Assembly: GCA_001281695.1 (NCBI GenBank) | Contig: LJIE01000001.1 | Coordinates: 1,626,586-1,690,585 of the forward strand | Direction of reading: 5' to 3' | Length of the DNA stretch: 64,000 bases | Source: a bacterium 336/3 | GTDB lineage: Bacteria; Bacteroidota; Bacteroidia; Cytophagales; Thermonemataceae | Shown: piece after piece, positions 45,542-53,662 of the stretch | How positions within the stretch are numbered: the first letter of the stretch is position 1 | How the letters are laid out: each line of letters begins with the position of its first letter | Program-made: the position numbers and the translations under genes | The notes under the pieces: model-generated | Database searches by the model: none | Told to the model about the DNA's origin: nothing | What the model saw: only the letters and a program-made list of their open reading frames with translations

Positions 45542-45844
45542 GGAAATAAAGTTTTAGTGAAAGTGTTTGTGTTTATCCCTTAAAAAACTATTAAGTAACT
45601 ATTTATAAATTTCTTATGAAGCTCTACTTAGACAATTGTTATCTAAAAAATGTTCTGATTTCTGTTTTTGAAAAGTTTTTAGCTTTGAAAAAATATTTTT
45701 TCTTTATTAAAGGTGCTAATTTTTGTTTGGCGTGAAATATTGTATAAAAAACAATAGTGAAGATACAATTTTTTTCTCTTTTTGATATATGTATTAATAA
45801 AAATTTTGGGTGTTTTTTTAATCATCCAAAATAATTTGCAAATT
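45542..45844. other. AT-rich spacer without a gene
   Basis: This 303-bp region lies upstream of the beta-helix gene and downstream of the serine hydrolase gene, both on the minus strand. I see no gene, tRNA or repeat element in it. It probably holds the promoter of the beta-helix gene; no clear TAnnTTTG box was found on the minus strand. A weak terminator candidate lies at its right end. Confidence 0.6.
45804..45831 (-). terminator. Possible terminator of the serine hydrolase gene
   Basis: On the minus strand TTTTGGATG and CACCCAAAA pair with one mismatch around a 10-nt loop, followed by TTTTTATT. It starts 14 bp after the stop at 45845. Confidence 0.4.
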
Positions 45845-47236
45845 CTACTTTAAAAGCCATTCAATAATTTGAATACCAACACTATCGGGACCTTCGGAGG
45901 CGTTTGTGAGTATGACAATACCTACTTTTTTATTTTTATCGAAAGCCATAAAACTACGATAACCACCTGTTCCTCCATTGTGCCAAAGAATTGTGTTTAC
46001 ATCTTTTTTCATTTTGAACCAACCCAAACCTATTTCTTCTTTAGCAGAGTAGGTAGTAGTTTGAGCCAAATTAAAAGCACTACTCCACAAAAGTTTGTTG
46101 TAAGTATTTATTTGAGCATTGGTATATAAAAGCATATCTGAAACCGTTGAACGAATAGCCCCAGCAGCAGCCAAAGCCTGAAAATCCCAATTACTGTTTT
46201 CCTCTGTAGCTTCATTATAGCCTTTGGCAAATCTTGTAAACTGATTTTCAGATGTTTTGAGATGAGTGTCTTTCATTTCTAAAGGCAAAGCAATTTTTTC
46301 TTTTATTAATTCTTCATAGCTTTTTTTATACACTCTCTCTAAAATAACACCCAATAAACCCACGCCTAAATTGGAGTATTCAAGTTGTTTTTCAGGCTCT
46401 CTGGTAAGTTTTAGTTTCTTGAGATATTCGAAAAGCTCTTTATTGGTATAGTTTTTATAAGGATTTTTTTCATCGAAGCCTGCAAGTTGGAAGAAATCTT
46501 CGGGCATACGAGGTAAGCCTGATGTATGGTTTGCCAAATGCTTTATAAGAATAGGCTTCCCATTAAAGGCTAATTTTGGAATATCTTTGGGTAGATACTT
46601 GTTAATTTCGTCATTAAGACTGATTTTTTTCTCTACAACAGCCATAGCAAGCAAACTACCTGTAAAAGTTTTTGAAATAGAGCCTATCTCAAAAATGGTG
46701 TTTTCGGTTGGGAGAGTTTTATTACCTTTTTGGGTTTCACCATAATTATAGAAATAGATCTTTCCATCTCTGATAATGCCAATACTCATACCCATTGTAC
46801 CAGTCTGTTGCATAAATGGGCTTACAAATGCGTCAATTTGCTTGTCTAAATTGGTTTGGAGAGGGTTGGAGGTGATAGCTTTTTCTTTGGTTTGTTCTGT
46901 ATGGGGTTTAAACTGCAAACCTGCAATTTTACCTGATTTATCTGTGTATAAAAGCATTTTAAAAGTCTTCTTTTCTCCTTTTACGAGATATTCATTAGGT
47001 TTTTGAAGAGTAATAGATTGTATTTTACCCATAGCTTGCATCAAACCAGCACTAAACCCTTCAAAATCTGTTGCAGGAACTTGTTTTTGGAATTTTTCGG
47101 TGAGTGTGGCATAAATTGCAGAAAACTCTCCTGTATTCATTTTGTCTTTGATAAACTGAGCTGTTTGGTCTGTAGTCATTTGTCCAAAAACAGTATTGAG
47201 GGAAAAGAAAAGCAAAAATGAAAATAAACGTTTCAT
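45845..47236 (-). CDS. Serine hydrolase of the class C beta-lactamase type
   Basis: From ATG 47236 (MKRLFSF) this is 463 aa: signal peptide 1-19 (VFGQ), a small N-terminal DUF3887-like domain (about 22-110) and a beta-lactamase/transpeptidase-like domain. The active-site motifs are SISK with Ser186-Lys189, YSN with Tyr287-Asn289, and HNGGTGG near the C-terminus. Such proteins are peptidases or esterases more often than antibiotic resistance enzymes. Upstream codons to 47365 are open but read as non-coding. A TAATTTTG element at 47308-47315 on the minus strand fits a -7 box. It is divergent from the ABC-F gene. Confidence 0.88.
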   Translation of the reverse strand: MKRLFSFLLFFSLNTVFGQMTTDQTAQFIKDKMNTGEFSAIYATLTEKFQKQVPATDFEGFSAGLMQAMGKIQSITLQKPNEYLVKGEKKTFKMLLYTDKSGKIAGLQFKPHTEQTKEKAITSNPLQTNLDKQIDAFVSPFMQQTGTMGMSIGIIRDGKIYFYNYGETQKGNKTLPTENTIFEIGSISKTFTGSLLAMAVVEKKISLNDEINKYLPKDIPKLAFNGKPILIKHLANHTSGLPRMPEDFFQLAGFDEKNPYKNYTNKELFEYLKKLKLTREPEKQLEYSNLGVGLLGVILERVYKKSYEELIKEKIALPLEMKDTHLKTSENQFTRFAKGYNEATEENSNWDFQALAAAGAIRSTVSDMLLYTNAQINTYNKLLWSSAFNLAQTTTYSAKEEIGLGWFKMKKDVNTILWHNGGTGGYRSFMAFDKNKKVGIVILTNASEGPDSVGIQIIEWLLK

Positions 47237-47364
47237 ATTGATAAAGTTTGTAAGAAGGCTCTTTTTATTAAAACGTTTGAAATAAGGTGAAATTGCATAA
47301 ATACATACAAAATTATAAGCGTTAAAAAAGATAAAGTCGTAACTTGCACCCAAAAAAAGAAACA

Positions 47365-49239
47365 ATGAATATACTTTCAGCTGATAATATTTCTAAACAA
47401 TTTGGTGACCGTTATTTACTCAAAAATGTTACATTGGGAGTCTTAAAAGGGCAAAAAATAGCTTTAGTAGGAAGCAATGGTTCAGGTAAAACAACTCTTT
47501 TGAATATACTGACTGGCTCAATATTGCCCGATGAGGGCAAAGTAGCCACTCGAAAAGATGTGAAAATTGGATTTTTAAGCCAGAATCCACAATTTGATGA
47601 AAAACTAAGTATTGCAGATACTATTTTTACATCTGAAAACCCTCAACAAAAGGCTATCAAAGCTTACGAACAAGCTCTTTTACATCCAGAAAAGCCTGAG
47701 GCCTTACAAAAATCTTTAGAAATGATGGATGATTTGCAGGCTTGGGATTATGAAATTAAAATTAAACAGATTTTAGGAAAACTGGATATCCATGATTTAG
47801 ATAAAAAGATTTCAGAGCTTTCAGGTGGACAGAAAAAGCGAGTAGCTTTGGCATACTTCCTAATTGACGACCCTGACTTGCTGATATTGGATGAGCCTAC
47901 CAACCATTTGGATGTAGAAACGATTGAATGGCTTGAGTACCAATTGAGTATGTCTGAAAAGTCTCTATTGCTGGTTAGTCACGATAGATACTTTTTAGAT
48001 AAAGTTTGTAATAAAATTGTAGAACTCGATTTTGGACAAATCTATCATTACGAAGGAAATTATGGTTACTTCTTAGAGAAAAAAGCAGAGAGAGAGGCTA
48101 TTGAACAATCTGAAATCCAGAAAGCTAAAAATCTTTTCAGAAAAGAACTCGAATGGATTCGTAAACAACCCAAAGCAAGAGGTACAAAAGCTAAATATAG
48201 AATTGATAATTTCTATAAAATTCAGGAAAAGGCTCAATCAGGTAAACAAGAACAAAACCTTCAGATTGATACAAAAACAAGTCGTTTGGGGAATAAAATT
48301 TTAGAATTAAAAGATGTTTATAAAAAATACGGTGTTCAGAAAATAGCAGAAAACCTAACTTATACATTCCAAAAAGGTGAAAAAATAGGTATTGTAGGGG
48401 TTAATGGAGTAGGTAAGTCAACACTTCTCAAAATGATAACTGGACAGATTGCACCAGACCAAGGAACTATCGAATTGGGTGAAACTGTGAAGTTGGGATA
48501 TTACTCACAAGACGAACTCAAGTACCAAGAAGGACAAAGAGTTTTAGATTTTATCAAGGAAATAGCCGAAGTAGTAACTTTAGGTAATGGTGAAACCATT
48601 ACGGCATCACAATTTCTAAATCGTTTTTTGTTTTCGCCTGAAGTACAATATAAACCCATTGAAAAATTGAGTGGAGGAGAGAAGAGACGTTTACAACTGA
48701 TGCAAGTACTGATTCAAAATCCTAATTTTCTGATATTGGATGAGCCTACCAATGATTTAGACATCCAGACACTCAATATTTTAGAAGAATTTCTTGAAAA
48801 CTTTCAAGGGTGTTTGTTATTGGTTAGTCACGACCGTTATTTTATGGATAAATTGGTTGAACATCTTTTTATTTTAGAAGGAGAAGGTAAAATCAAAGAT
48901 TTTAATGGTAATTATTCTGATTATAGAAACTGGCTTGATGAACAGACAGAACAAGAAAAAATGCAAGAAAAAAATAAATCAGAGAAAATAGAGACTAAAA
49001 TAGAACCAACAATCACTGCCAGTGTTTCCAAACGTAAACTAAGTTTCAAAGAAAAGCAAGAATTTGAAAGTTTAGAAAAAGAAATCAAGCAACTTGAACA
49101 GAAAAAAGCTCAATTAGTGGAAAAACTTAATGTTGGTGAAGGCTCACATGAAGATTTGATAAATTGGGCTAAAGAAATTGAACAGATTTCAAGCCTCTTG
49201 GATGAAAAAGAAATACGTTGGTTAGAATTGAGTGAGTAA
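47365..49239 (+). CDS. Uup-type ABC-F ATPase
   Basis: Start chosen at ATG 47365 (MNILSAD) rather than the upstream TTG; 624 aa. Two ABC cassettes are present: Walker A GSNGSGKT (about 35) and GVNGVGKS (about 345), signature motifs LSGGQKKR and LSGGEKRR, and Walker B LLILDEPTNHLD and FLILDEPTNDLD. There are no transmembrane segments. A C-terminal basic coiled coil (KRKLSFKEKQEFESLEK region, about 550-615) marks it as an Uup-type ABC-F protein. ABC-F proteins act on ribosomes; Uup has also been linked to ribosome rescue and DNA transposition control. The start of the next gene overlaps or nearly touches its stop. Confidence 0.9.
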   Translation: MNILSADNISKQFGDRYLLKNVTLGVLKGQKIALVGSNGSGKTTLLNILTGSILPDEGKVATRKDVKIGFLSQNPQFDEKLSIADTIFTSENPQQKAIKAYEQALLHPEKPEALQKSLEMMDDLQAWDYEIKIKQILGKLDIHDLDKKISELSGGQKKRVALAYFLIDDPDLLILDEPTNHLDVETIEWLEYQLSMSEKSLLLVSHDRYFLDKVCNKIVELDFGQIYHYEGNYGYFLEKKAEREAIEQSEIQKAKNLFRKELEWIRKQPKARGTKAKYRIDNFYKIQEKAQSGKQEQNLQIDTKTSRLGNKILELKDVYKKYGVQKIAENLTYTFQKGEKIGIVGVNGVGKSTLLKMITGQIAPDQGTIELGETVKLGYYSQDELKYQEGQRVLDFIKEIAEVVTLGNGETITASQFLNRFLFSPEVQYKPIEKLSGGEKRRLQLMQVLIQNPNFLILDEPTNDLDIQTLNILEEFLENFQGCLLLVSHDRYFMDKLVEHLFILEGEGKIKDFNGNYSDYRNWLDEQTEQEKMQEKNKSEKIETKIEPTITASVSKRKLSFKEKQEFESLEKEIKQLEQKKAQLVEKLNVGEGSHEDLINWAKEIEQISSLLDEKEIRWLELSE

Positions 49240-49243
49240 AATA

Positions 49244-49639
49244 ATGGAGATTTTTAGTTTGGAAAGTTTATTAGGTAAGAAAGTAGAAAATATTGAAATT
49301 TTTTTAGACAAGGATTACCCCAATCAACATAATGTTTTAGAAAAAATAGTTTTCTATTTGGACAATAAAGCTTTGTCTATTGAACCTATTATAAATAATG
49401 ATGAAATTAAAATTAGTATTTATAATGCTAAAAAAGAAGTATTACAGGACAATGAGCTTCATATATTATCTAAATTTATTGGAACACATTTAAACTATAC
49501 ATGGAATTGTATTAATACAAAAGGTTATTTTGATATATTTTTAATGTCTTTCCATAATTTAAGACCCTCACTTATGATTTTAAGTGAGGGAAGTGGTTTG
49601 AAATTATTTTTTCTTGATACAAACATTCCATTGTTTTGA
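49244..49639 (+). CDS. Unknown small protein (131 aa)
   Basis: From ATG 49244 (MEIFSLES) this is a 131-aa protein with a strand-rich pattern (KIVFYLDNKALSIEPI then DEIKISIYNAK) and no known motif. A GTG at 49232, overlapping the uup stop, is an alternative start. Close linkage to uup suggests cotranscription, although the function may be unrelated. A perfect 10-bp inverted repeat lies within its 3' coding part (49565-49590), and a weak terminator-like hairpin (GTTTTGAG/CTCAAAAC at 49633-49657) follows its stop. I do not recognise the family. Confidence 0.6.
   Translation: MEIFSLESLLGKKVENIEIFLDKDYPNQHNVLEKIVFYLDNKALSIEPIINNDEIKISIYNAKKEVLQDNELHILSKFIGTHLNYTWNCINTKGYFDIFLMSFHNLRPSLMILSEGSGLKLFFLDTNIPLF
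49565..49590 (+). repeat. Perfect 10-bp inverted repeat within coding sequence
   Basis: CCCTCACTTA (49565-49574) and TAAGTGAGGG (49581-49590) are separated by TGATTT, in the region coding for RPSLMILSEG. There is no T-run behind it. It could be an mRNA hairpin or coincidence. Confidence 0.45.
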
Positions 49640-49666
49640 GAGTTAGATACTCAAAACCATCTTTTT

Positions 49667-50305
49667 ATGCAAAAACGTTTTACCAAAGAAGGAATAGCTG
49701 AATTAGAAACACTCTATCGCAGAAATTTAATGAATACACTGATTGGTTTTAAAAATGCCAATCTGATAGGTACTAAAAATTCGCAGGGACAAACAAATCT
49801 AGCTGTATTTAATTCTTTTGTACACTTAGGAGCAAATCCGCCCCATATTGCCTTTGTGATGCGACCAACCACCGTAGAAAGACATACCTACGATAACATT
49901 CGTGAAACAGGTTTTTATACCATCAATCATATTCAAACGAGTATTGTAAAACAGGCTCATCAGACTTCAGCCAAATACCCCAAAGAAGTATCTGAGTTTG
50001 AGGCTTGTGGATTGGAAGAGGAATATAAAAATGACTTTTTTGCACCTTACTTAACAGGGGCAAACATTCAAATTGGGTTGAAATTTGTGGAAGAGATTTA
50101 CATTAAAACCAATGATGTATATCTGATGATAGGCGAAGTACAGGAGTTTTATATTCAGGAAGATTGCATCCGTCCTGATGGTTTTATAGACCTTGCCAAA
50201 GCCCAAACGGCTGTAATTAGCGGATTGGATGCTTATTACAAAGCTACTGAAATAGCCCGATACAGTTATGCAAGACCTAATCAGGAAATTCAGAGTATTT
50301 TTTAG
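49667..50305 (+). CDS. Flavin reductase family protein
   Basis: This 212-aa protein has an FMN-binding flavin-reductase-like split beta-barrel: LMNTLIGFKNANLIGT (about 21-36), LAVFNSFVHLGANPPHIAFVM and the TxERHTYDNIRETGFYTINH segment. Members reduce flavin with NAD(P)H or act as flavin-dependent oxidoreductases with a partner monooxygenase. No partner gene is adjacent; it is followed by inverted-repeat copy 3 and then trxB. Subfamily and substrate are uncertain. Confidence 0.85.
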   Translation: MQKRFTKEGIAELETLYRRNLMNTLIGFKNANLIGTKNSQGQTNLAVFNSFVHLGANPPHIAFVMRPTTVERHTYDNIRETGFYTINHIQTSIVKQAHQTSAKYPKEVSEFEACGLEEEYKNDFFAPYLTGANIQIGLKFVEEIYIKTNDVYLMIGEVQEFYIQEDCIRPDGFIDLAKAQTAVISGLDAYYKATEIARYSYARPNQEIQSIF

Positions 50306-50309
50306 AGTT

Positions 50310-50378
50310 AAACCTATAAGGTTTTCAAAATATTTCAAAGAAAAATTATAGATACATTACCCCAAACCTTATAGGTTT
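50310..50378. repeat. Interspersed inverted-repeat element, copy 3
   Basis: AAACCTATAAGGTTT (50310-50324) and AAACCTTATAGGTTT (50364-50378) flank 39 bp in the spacer between the flavin reductase gene and trxB. It begins 4 bp after the flavin reductase stop, so it could act as a hairpin at the 3' end of that transcript. Confidence 0.85.
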
Positions 50379-50475
50379 TTCATCCTTTTGTTTGAATATC
50401 ATTGAACTTTTTAGGAAAATTTATTTGTTTTGCCTTTAGAAATTGTGTAGAAATTGTCAAAATCTTAAAATTCAA

Positions 50476-51423
50476 ATGGAAGTTAAAGAACGAGTAAAAT
50501 GTTTTATTATAGGCTCTGGACCAGCAGGTTATACAGCAGCTATTTATGCTTCAAGAGCAGGATTGAACCCAGTGCTTTATACAGGTGGTCAGCCTGGTGG
50601 ACAGCTTACTATTACCAATGATGTAGAAAATTACCCTGGTTATCCTGATGGAGTAGTAGGACCTCAAATGATGATGGATTTCCAACGCCAAGCTGAGCGT
50701 TTTGGTACACAAGTACGCAATGGAGTAGTTACAAAAGTAGATTTTTCAGGAGAAATACATAAACTTACCATAGATGACAGCTTTATTATTGAAGCTGAAA
50801 CAGTAATTGTTTCAACAGGAGCATCAGCAAAATGGTTAGGTTTGGAATCTGAACAACGTTTGAATAGCAAAGGTGTTTCTGCTTGTGCTGTTTGTGATGG
50901 ATTCTTTTTCAGAGGGCAAGAAGTGGCAGTAGTAGGTGGTGGCGATACAGCCTGCGAAGAGGCAAGCTACCTTTCTAAACTTTGTAAAAAAGTATATCTC
51001 ATTGTTCGTAAAGACCAGATGAGAGCTTCACAAATTATGCAAAAAAGAGTTTTAAACACACCTAATATCGAAATTCTTTGGAATTCGGTTACAGAAGAAA
51101 TTTTAGGTGAAGATAAAGTAGAAGGGATGCGTATTAAAAATACTGTTACAAACGAATTAAAAGATTATCCTGTTACAGGTTTCTTTGTAGCCATTGGACA
51201 TCAGCCCAATACAAATATTTTCAAAGGTATTCTGGATATGGATGAAAGTGGTTATCTAATTACAGAAAAAGGTTCTACTCGTACCAATATCGAAGGTGTT
51301 TTTGCTTGTGGAGATGCTCAAGACAATGTGTATCGTCAGGCTGTAACAGCAGCAGGAACAGGTTGTATGGCAGCTTTGGACGCTGAAAGATACTTGGCTA
51401 CCAAAGAGGCTGAATTAGCTTAA
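50476..51423 (+). CDS. trxB: Thioredoxin reductase TrxB
   Basis: TrxB reduces thioredoxin with NADPH through FAD. From ATG 50476 (MEVKERV) it has 315 aa. The FAD motif GSGPAGYTAAIYASRAGL is at about 13-30, the redox pair is Cys137/Cys140 in ACAVCDG, the NADPH motif is GGGDTACEEASYLSK, and the C-terminal FAD motif reads GVFACGDAQDN. The open frame continues 11 codons upstream to 50443, but family members begin near the later Met. A strong terminator follows. Confidence 0.95.
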   Translation: MEVKERVKCFIIGSGPAGYTAAIYASRAGLNPVLYTGGQPGGQLTITNDVENYPGYPDGVVGPQMMMDFQRQAERFGTQVRNGVVTKVDFSGEIHKLTIDDSFIIEAETVIVSTGASAKWLGLESEQRLNSKGVSACAVCDGFFFRGQEVAVVGGGDTACEEASYLSKLCKKVYLIVRKDQMRASQIMQKRVLNTPNIEILWNSVTEEILGEDKVEGMRIKNTVTNELKDYPVTGFFVAIGHQPNTNIFKGILDMDESGYLITEKGSTRTNIEGVFACGDAQDNVYRQAVTAAGTGCMAALDAERYLATKEAELA

Positions 51424-51447
51424 TCAACAAAAATATAAAATATACCA

Positions 51448-51475
51448 GCCAGCTAAGTAATTTTACTTGGCTGGC
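51448..51475 (+). terminator. Intrinsic terminator of trxB
   Basis: GCCAGCTAAGTAA (51448-51460) pairs with TTACTTGGCTGGC (51463-51475), with one G-U pair, and is followed by GTTTGTTTTTTT. Confidence 0.88.
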
Positions 51476-51476
51476 G

Positions 51477-51507
51477 TTTGTTTTTTTATAGAATTGTTGC
51501 ATATTTG
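51477..51507 (+). promoter_or_regulatory. Candidate promoter for the SIR2 gene
   Basis: TTTG (51477-51480), a 19-bp spacer and CATATTTG (51500-51507) fit the Bacteroidota sigma-A pattern TTTG-N19-TAnnTTTG apart from the first base of the -7 box. It overlaps the U-run of the trxB terminator and lies 21 bp before the ATG at 51528. Confidence 0.4.
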
Positions 51508-51527
51508 AAAACAAGATAATACTCAAA

Positions 51528-52343
51528 ATGCAATATTTAGAAACTGTTAAAAATTGGTTGGAAGAATCAGAAGCTTTGGTAATCAGTACAGGGGCAGGAA
51601 TGGGTATTGATGCAGGGCTTGCTGATTATCGAGGAAATGGAGGACAATGGGGACAAGTTGAAACAGAGACAGGACAGAGTATTTTTGAGACAGTAAATCC
51701 GCAAGCATTTATTGAAAACCCGACTTTTAGCTGGGGATTTTTTGCTCAAAGAATTAAAGAATATGAAAATACTCAGCCTCATGAAGGCTTTGATATTTTA
51801 AAGGAATGGATAGAAAAATATCATTTAGATTATTTTATTCTGACATCAAATATTGACAGAATGTTCCAGAAGGCAGATTTTGATGAAAACAGAATCAGAG
51901 AGTTACATGGTACGCTTGAATACTTTCAGGCTGTGGATATTGAGAAAGAAGGTGAGGTCTGGAAAAATGAACAGTCTGGAGACGAAATTTTAGAAAATAT
52001 AGCCAAAGGTGTTTTTCCTGTTTCACCTAAAACAAGTTTACAGGCAAGACCTAATGTGTATATGTTTAGAGATTTTACATATATCAATACAATCTCTAAA
52101 AAGCAAGAAGAACGTTTTCAAGCATTTTTACAAAAAAATAAAGGGAAGAAACTTCTTGTTTTTGAAATAGGCTCAGGACCTCATGTACAAACAGTTAGAA
52201 TTAAAACAAGAATGCTCAAAACAGAATATGGGGCAAAAATCGTTAGAATTAACCCTAAAGATTATGCTATCAAAGAACCTCATATAGGTATTGCCAAAGG
52301 TGCATTAGAAGCTCTAAAAGAAATAAATTTGTATATTAAATAG
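51528..52343 (+). CDS. SIR2-family protein lacking zinc cysteines
   Basis: This 271-aa protein has the sirtuin NAD-binding start ISTGAGMGIDAGLADYRG (about 19-36), the TSNID motif (about 105-109) and the catalytic His in ELHGTLEYFQ (about 123-132). Classical sirtuins bind a structural zinc with four Cys; this protein has no cysteine at all, so it would have to fold without it. NAD-dependent deacylation or ADP-ribosylation is possible, and the target is unknown. It is followed 17 bp later by scoB on the same strand. It has its own likely promoter. Confidence 0.85.
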   Translation: MQYLETVKNWLEESEALVISTGAGMGIDAGLADYRGNGGQWGQVETETGQSIFETVNPQAFIENPTFSWGFFAQRIKEYENTQPHEGFDILKEWIEKYHLDYFILTSNIDRMFQKADFDENRIRELHGTLEYFQAVDIEKEGEVWKNEQSGDEILENIAKGVFPVSPKTSLQARPNVYMFRDFTYINTISKKQEERFQAFLQKNKGKKLLVFEIGSGPHVQTVRIKTRMLKTEYGAKIVRINPKDYAIKEPHIGIAKGALEALKEINLYIK

Positions 52344-52360
52344 TTTTAAATACTAACAAT

Positions 52361-53020
52361 ATGCCTTTAGATAAAAACGGAATTGCTAAAAGAATAGCCA
52401 AAGAATTGAAAGATGGTTATTACGTAAATTTGGGTATTGGAATACCGACACTTGTTGCAAACTACATTCCAGAAGGAATGAATGTGGTTTTACAATCCGA
52501 AAATGGTTTATTAGGAATAGGACCTTTTCCCACAGAAGCCGAAGTGAATCCAGATTTGATTAATGCTGGTAAACAGACTATTACGATGGTAGACGGTTCA
52601 TCATTGTTCAGTTCTTCTGATAGTTTTGCCATGATTCGTGGAGGACATGTAGATTTGACCATTTTGGGAGCTATGGAAGTAGATGAAAATGGTGATATTG
52701 CCAACTGGAAAATCCCAGGGAAAATGGTAAAAGGTATGGGAGGAGCGATGGATTTGGTTTCATCTGCCAAAAATATTATTGTTGCCATGCAACAAGTAAA
52801 TAAAGCAGGAGAGTCCAAACTCTTATCAAAATGTACATTACCTCTGACGGGTACTCGTTGTGTAAAGAAAATTGTTACTGAATTGGGTGTATATGAGGTA
52901 CTTCCAGAAGGAGGGTTTAAACTACTTGAAAAAGCTGCTGATGTAAGTCTTGACCAAATCAAGGCAGCTACTGAAGGTAAATTGATTATTGAGGGCGATA
53001 TTCCAGACATTGCAGTATAA
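52361..53020 (+). CDS. scoB: 3-oxoacid CoA-transferase subunit B
   Basis: This 219-aa protein has the beta-subunit features of succinyl-CoA:3-ketoacid CoA-transferase: NLGIGIPTLVANYIPEG (about 23-39), the catalytic-glutamate segment SENGLLGIGP (about 46-55) and GGHVDLTILGAMEVD. The enzyme moves CoA between succinyl-CoA and acetoacetate and normally needs subunit A, which is not in this window. It probably shares a transcript with the SIR2 gene. A terminator follows directly. Confidence 0.92.
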   Translation: MPLDKNGIAKRIAKELKDGYYVNLGIGIPTLVANYIPEGMNVVLQSENGLLGIGPFPTEAEVNPDLINAGKQTITMVDGSSLFSSSDSFAMIRGGHVDLTILGAMEVDENGDIANWKIPGKMVKGMGGAMDLVSSAKNIIVAMQQVNKAGESKLLSKCTLPLTGTRCVKKIVTELGVYEVLPEGGFKLLEKAADVSLDQIKAATEGKLIIEGDIPDIAV

Positions 53021-53022
53021 AT

Positions 53023-53053
53023 AAAAAAAGACCTGATTATCAGGTCTTTTTTT
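53023..53053. terminator. Bidirectional terminator
   Basis: AAAAAAAGACCTGA (53023-53036) and TCAGGTCTTTTTTT (53040-53053) with loop TTA, between convergent scoB and the gene ending at 53052, whose stop codon it reaches. Confidence 0.87.
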
Positions 53054-53645
53054 ATTGCTCTTTAGTTAATATCTTTTGTGATTGTAGTATCAAATATTTC
53101 CTTTTTTCTTCTGATAATTTACTCAAGTCCAGTTCGTAACGTTTGTCTTGGTCTTGTTCATCATGAGTTTCATTGATCATGGAGCCTTTCAAGAGTTCAA
53201 TTTTATTGTCTTTCTCAAAAGCCTTGACATATTCTATCCATTTTGCTTCATTGGCTTGATTGAGATTGAAAGGAGGAATGTGTACCCAAAAAGTAGCTTT
53301 TTTGACTTCATACTCAAAAAGCGTTTTAACATCTACAAGTTTGTATTTGAGTCGAATAGTTTGATGTATTTGTTTAACAAACTCTTGAAATTTAGCTGAT
53401 TTTAGCTCTTTACTGGTGTACATAAAAAGCCTTTCGCCTTCTCGTCCCCATCTGATGGTTGCTTTCTGAAAGTATTGAGCATAATTTTTTTCTAAAGTTT
53501 CTAATTGCTTCAAACCATCTTGATTGATGCCACAACATTCACTACTAAAGTTTATATAAAAACCTTCGTAAAAATACTGATTCTGAGCTAAAACTGTATT
53601 TTCCATTGTTAGAAACAAGAAAAAAGTGATGACATATTTGAACAT
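53052..53645 (-). CDS. Unknown secreted protein (197 aa)
   Basis: From ATG 53645 (MFKYVITFF) this has a signal peptide (about 1-21, VLAQ) and a hydrophilic alpha+beta body with a CC pair near residue 37 (FSSECCGINQDG). I do not recognise a family. The upstream open frame to 53696 would overlap the SUKH-LRR gene and is rejected. It follows that gene after 17 bp on the same strand, so the two may be cotranscribed, but the cytosolic/secreted difference argues against a close functional pair. Confidence 0.6.
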   Translation of the reverse strand: MFKYVITFFLFLTMENTVLAQNQYFYEGFYINFSSECCGINQDGLKQLETLEKNYAQYFQKATIRWGREGERLFMYTSKELKSAKFQEFVKQIHQTIRLKYKLVDVKTLFEYEVKKATFWVHIPPFNLNQANEAKWIEYVKAFEKDNKIELLKGSMINETHDEQDQDKRYELDLSKLSEEKRKYLILQSQKILTKEQ

Positions 53646-53662
53646 AGTTTTGGGTGTTAGGG

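Noticed and set aside
45845-47236. Reading the serine hydrolase as a beta-lactamase
   Set aside because: It has the class C-like SxxK/YxN motifs, but the DUF3887-like domain and overall pattern fit secreted esterase/peptidase members.
47344-47364. Upstream TTG start for the ABC-F gene
   Set aside because: The added residues precede the conserved first strand and overlap the likely promoter/leader; ATG 47365 fits the family.
47365-49239. Reading the ABC-F gene as an antibiotic resistance gene
   Set aside because: The C-terminal coiled coil and motifs fit housekeeping Uup-type proteins rather than ribosome-protection ARE subtypes.
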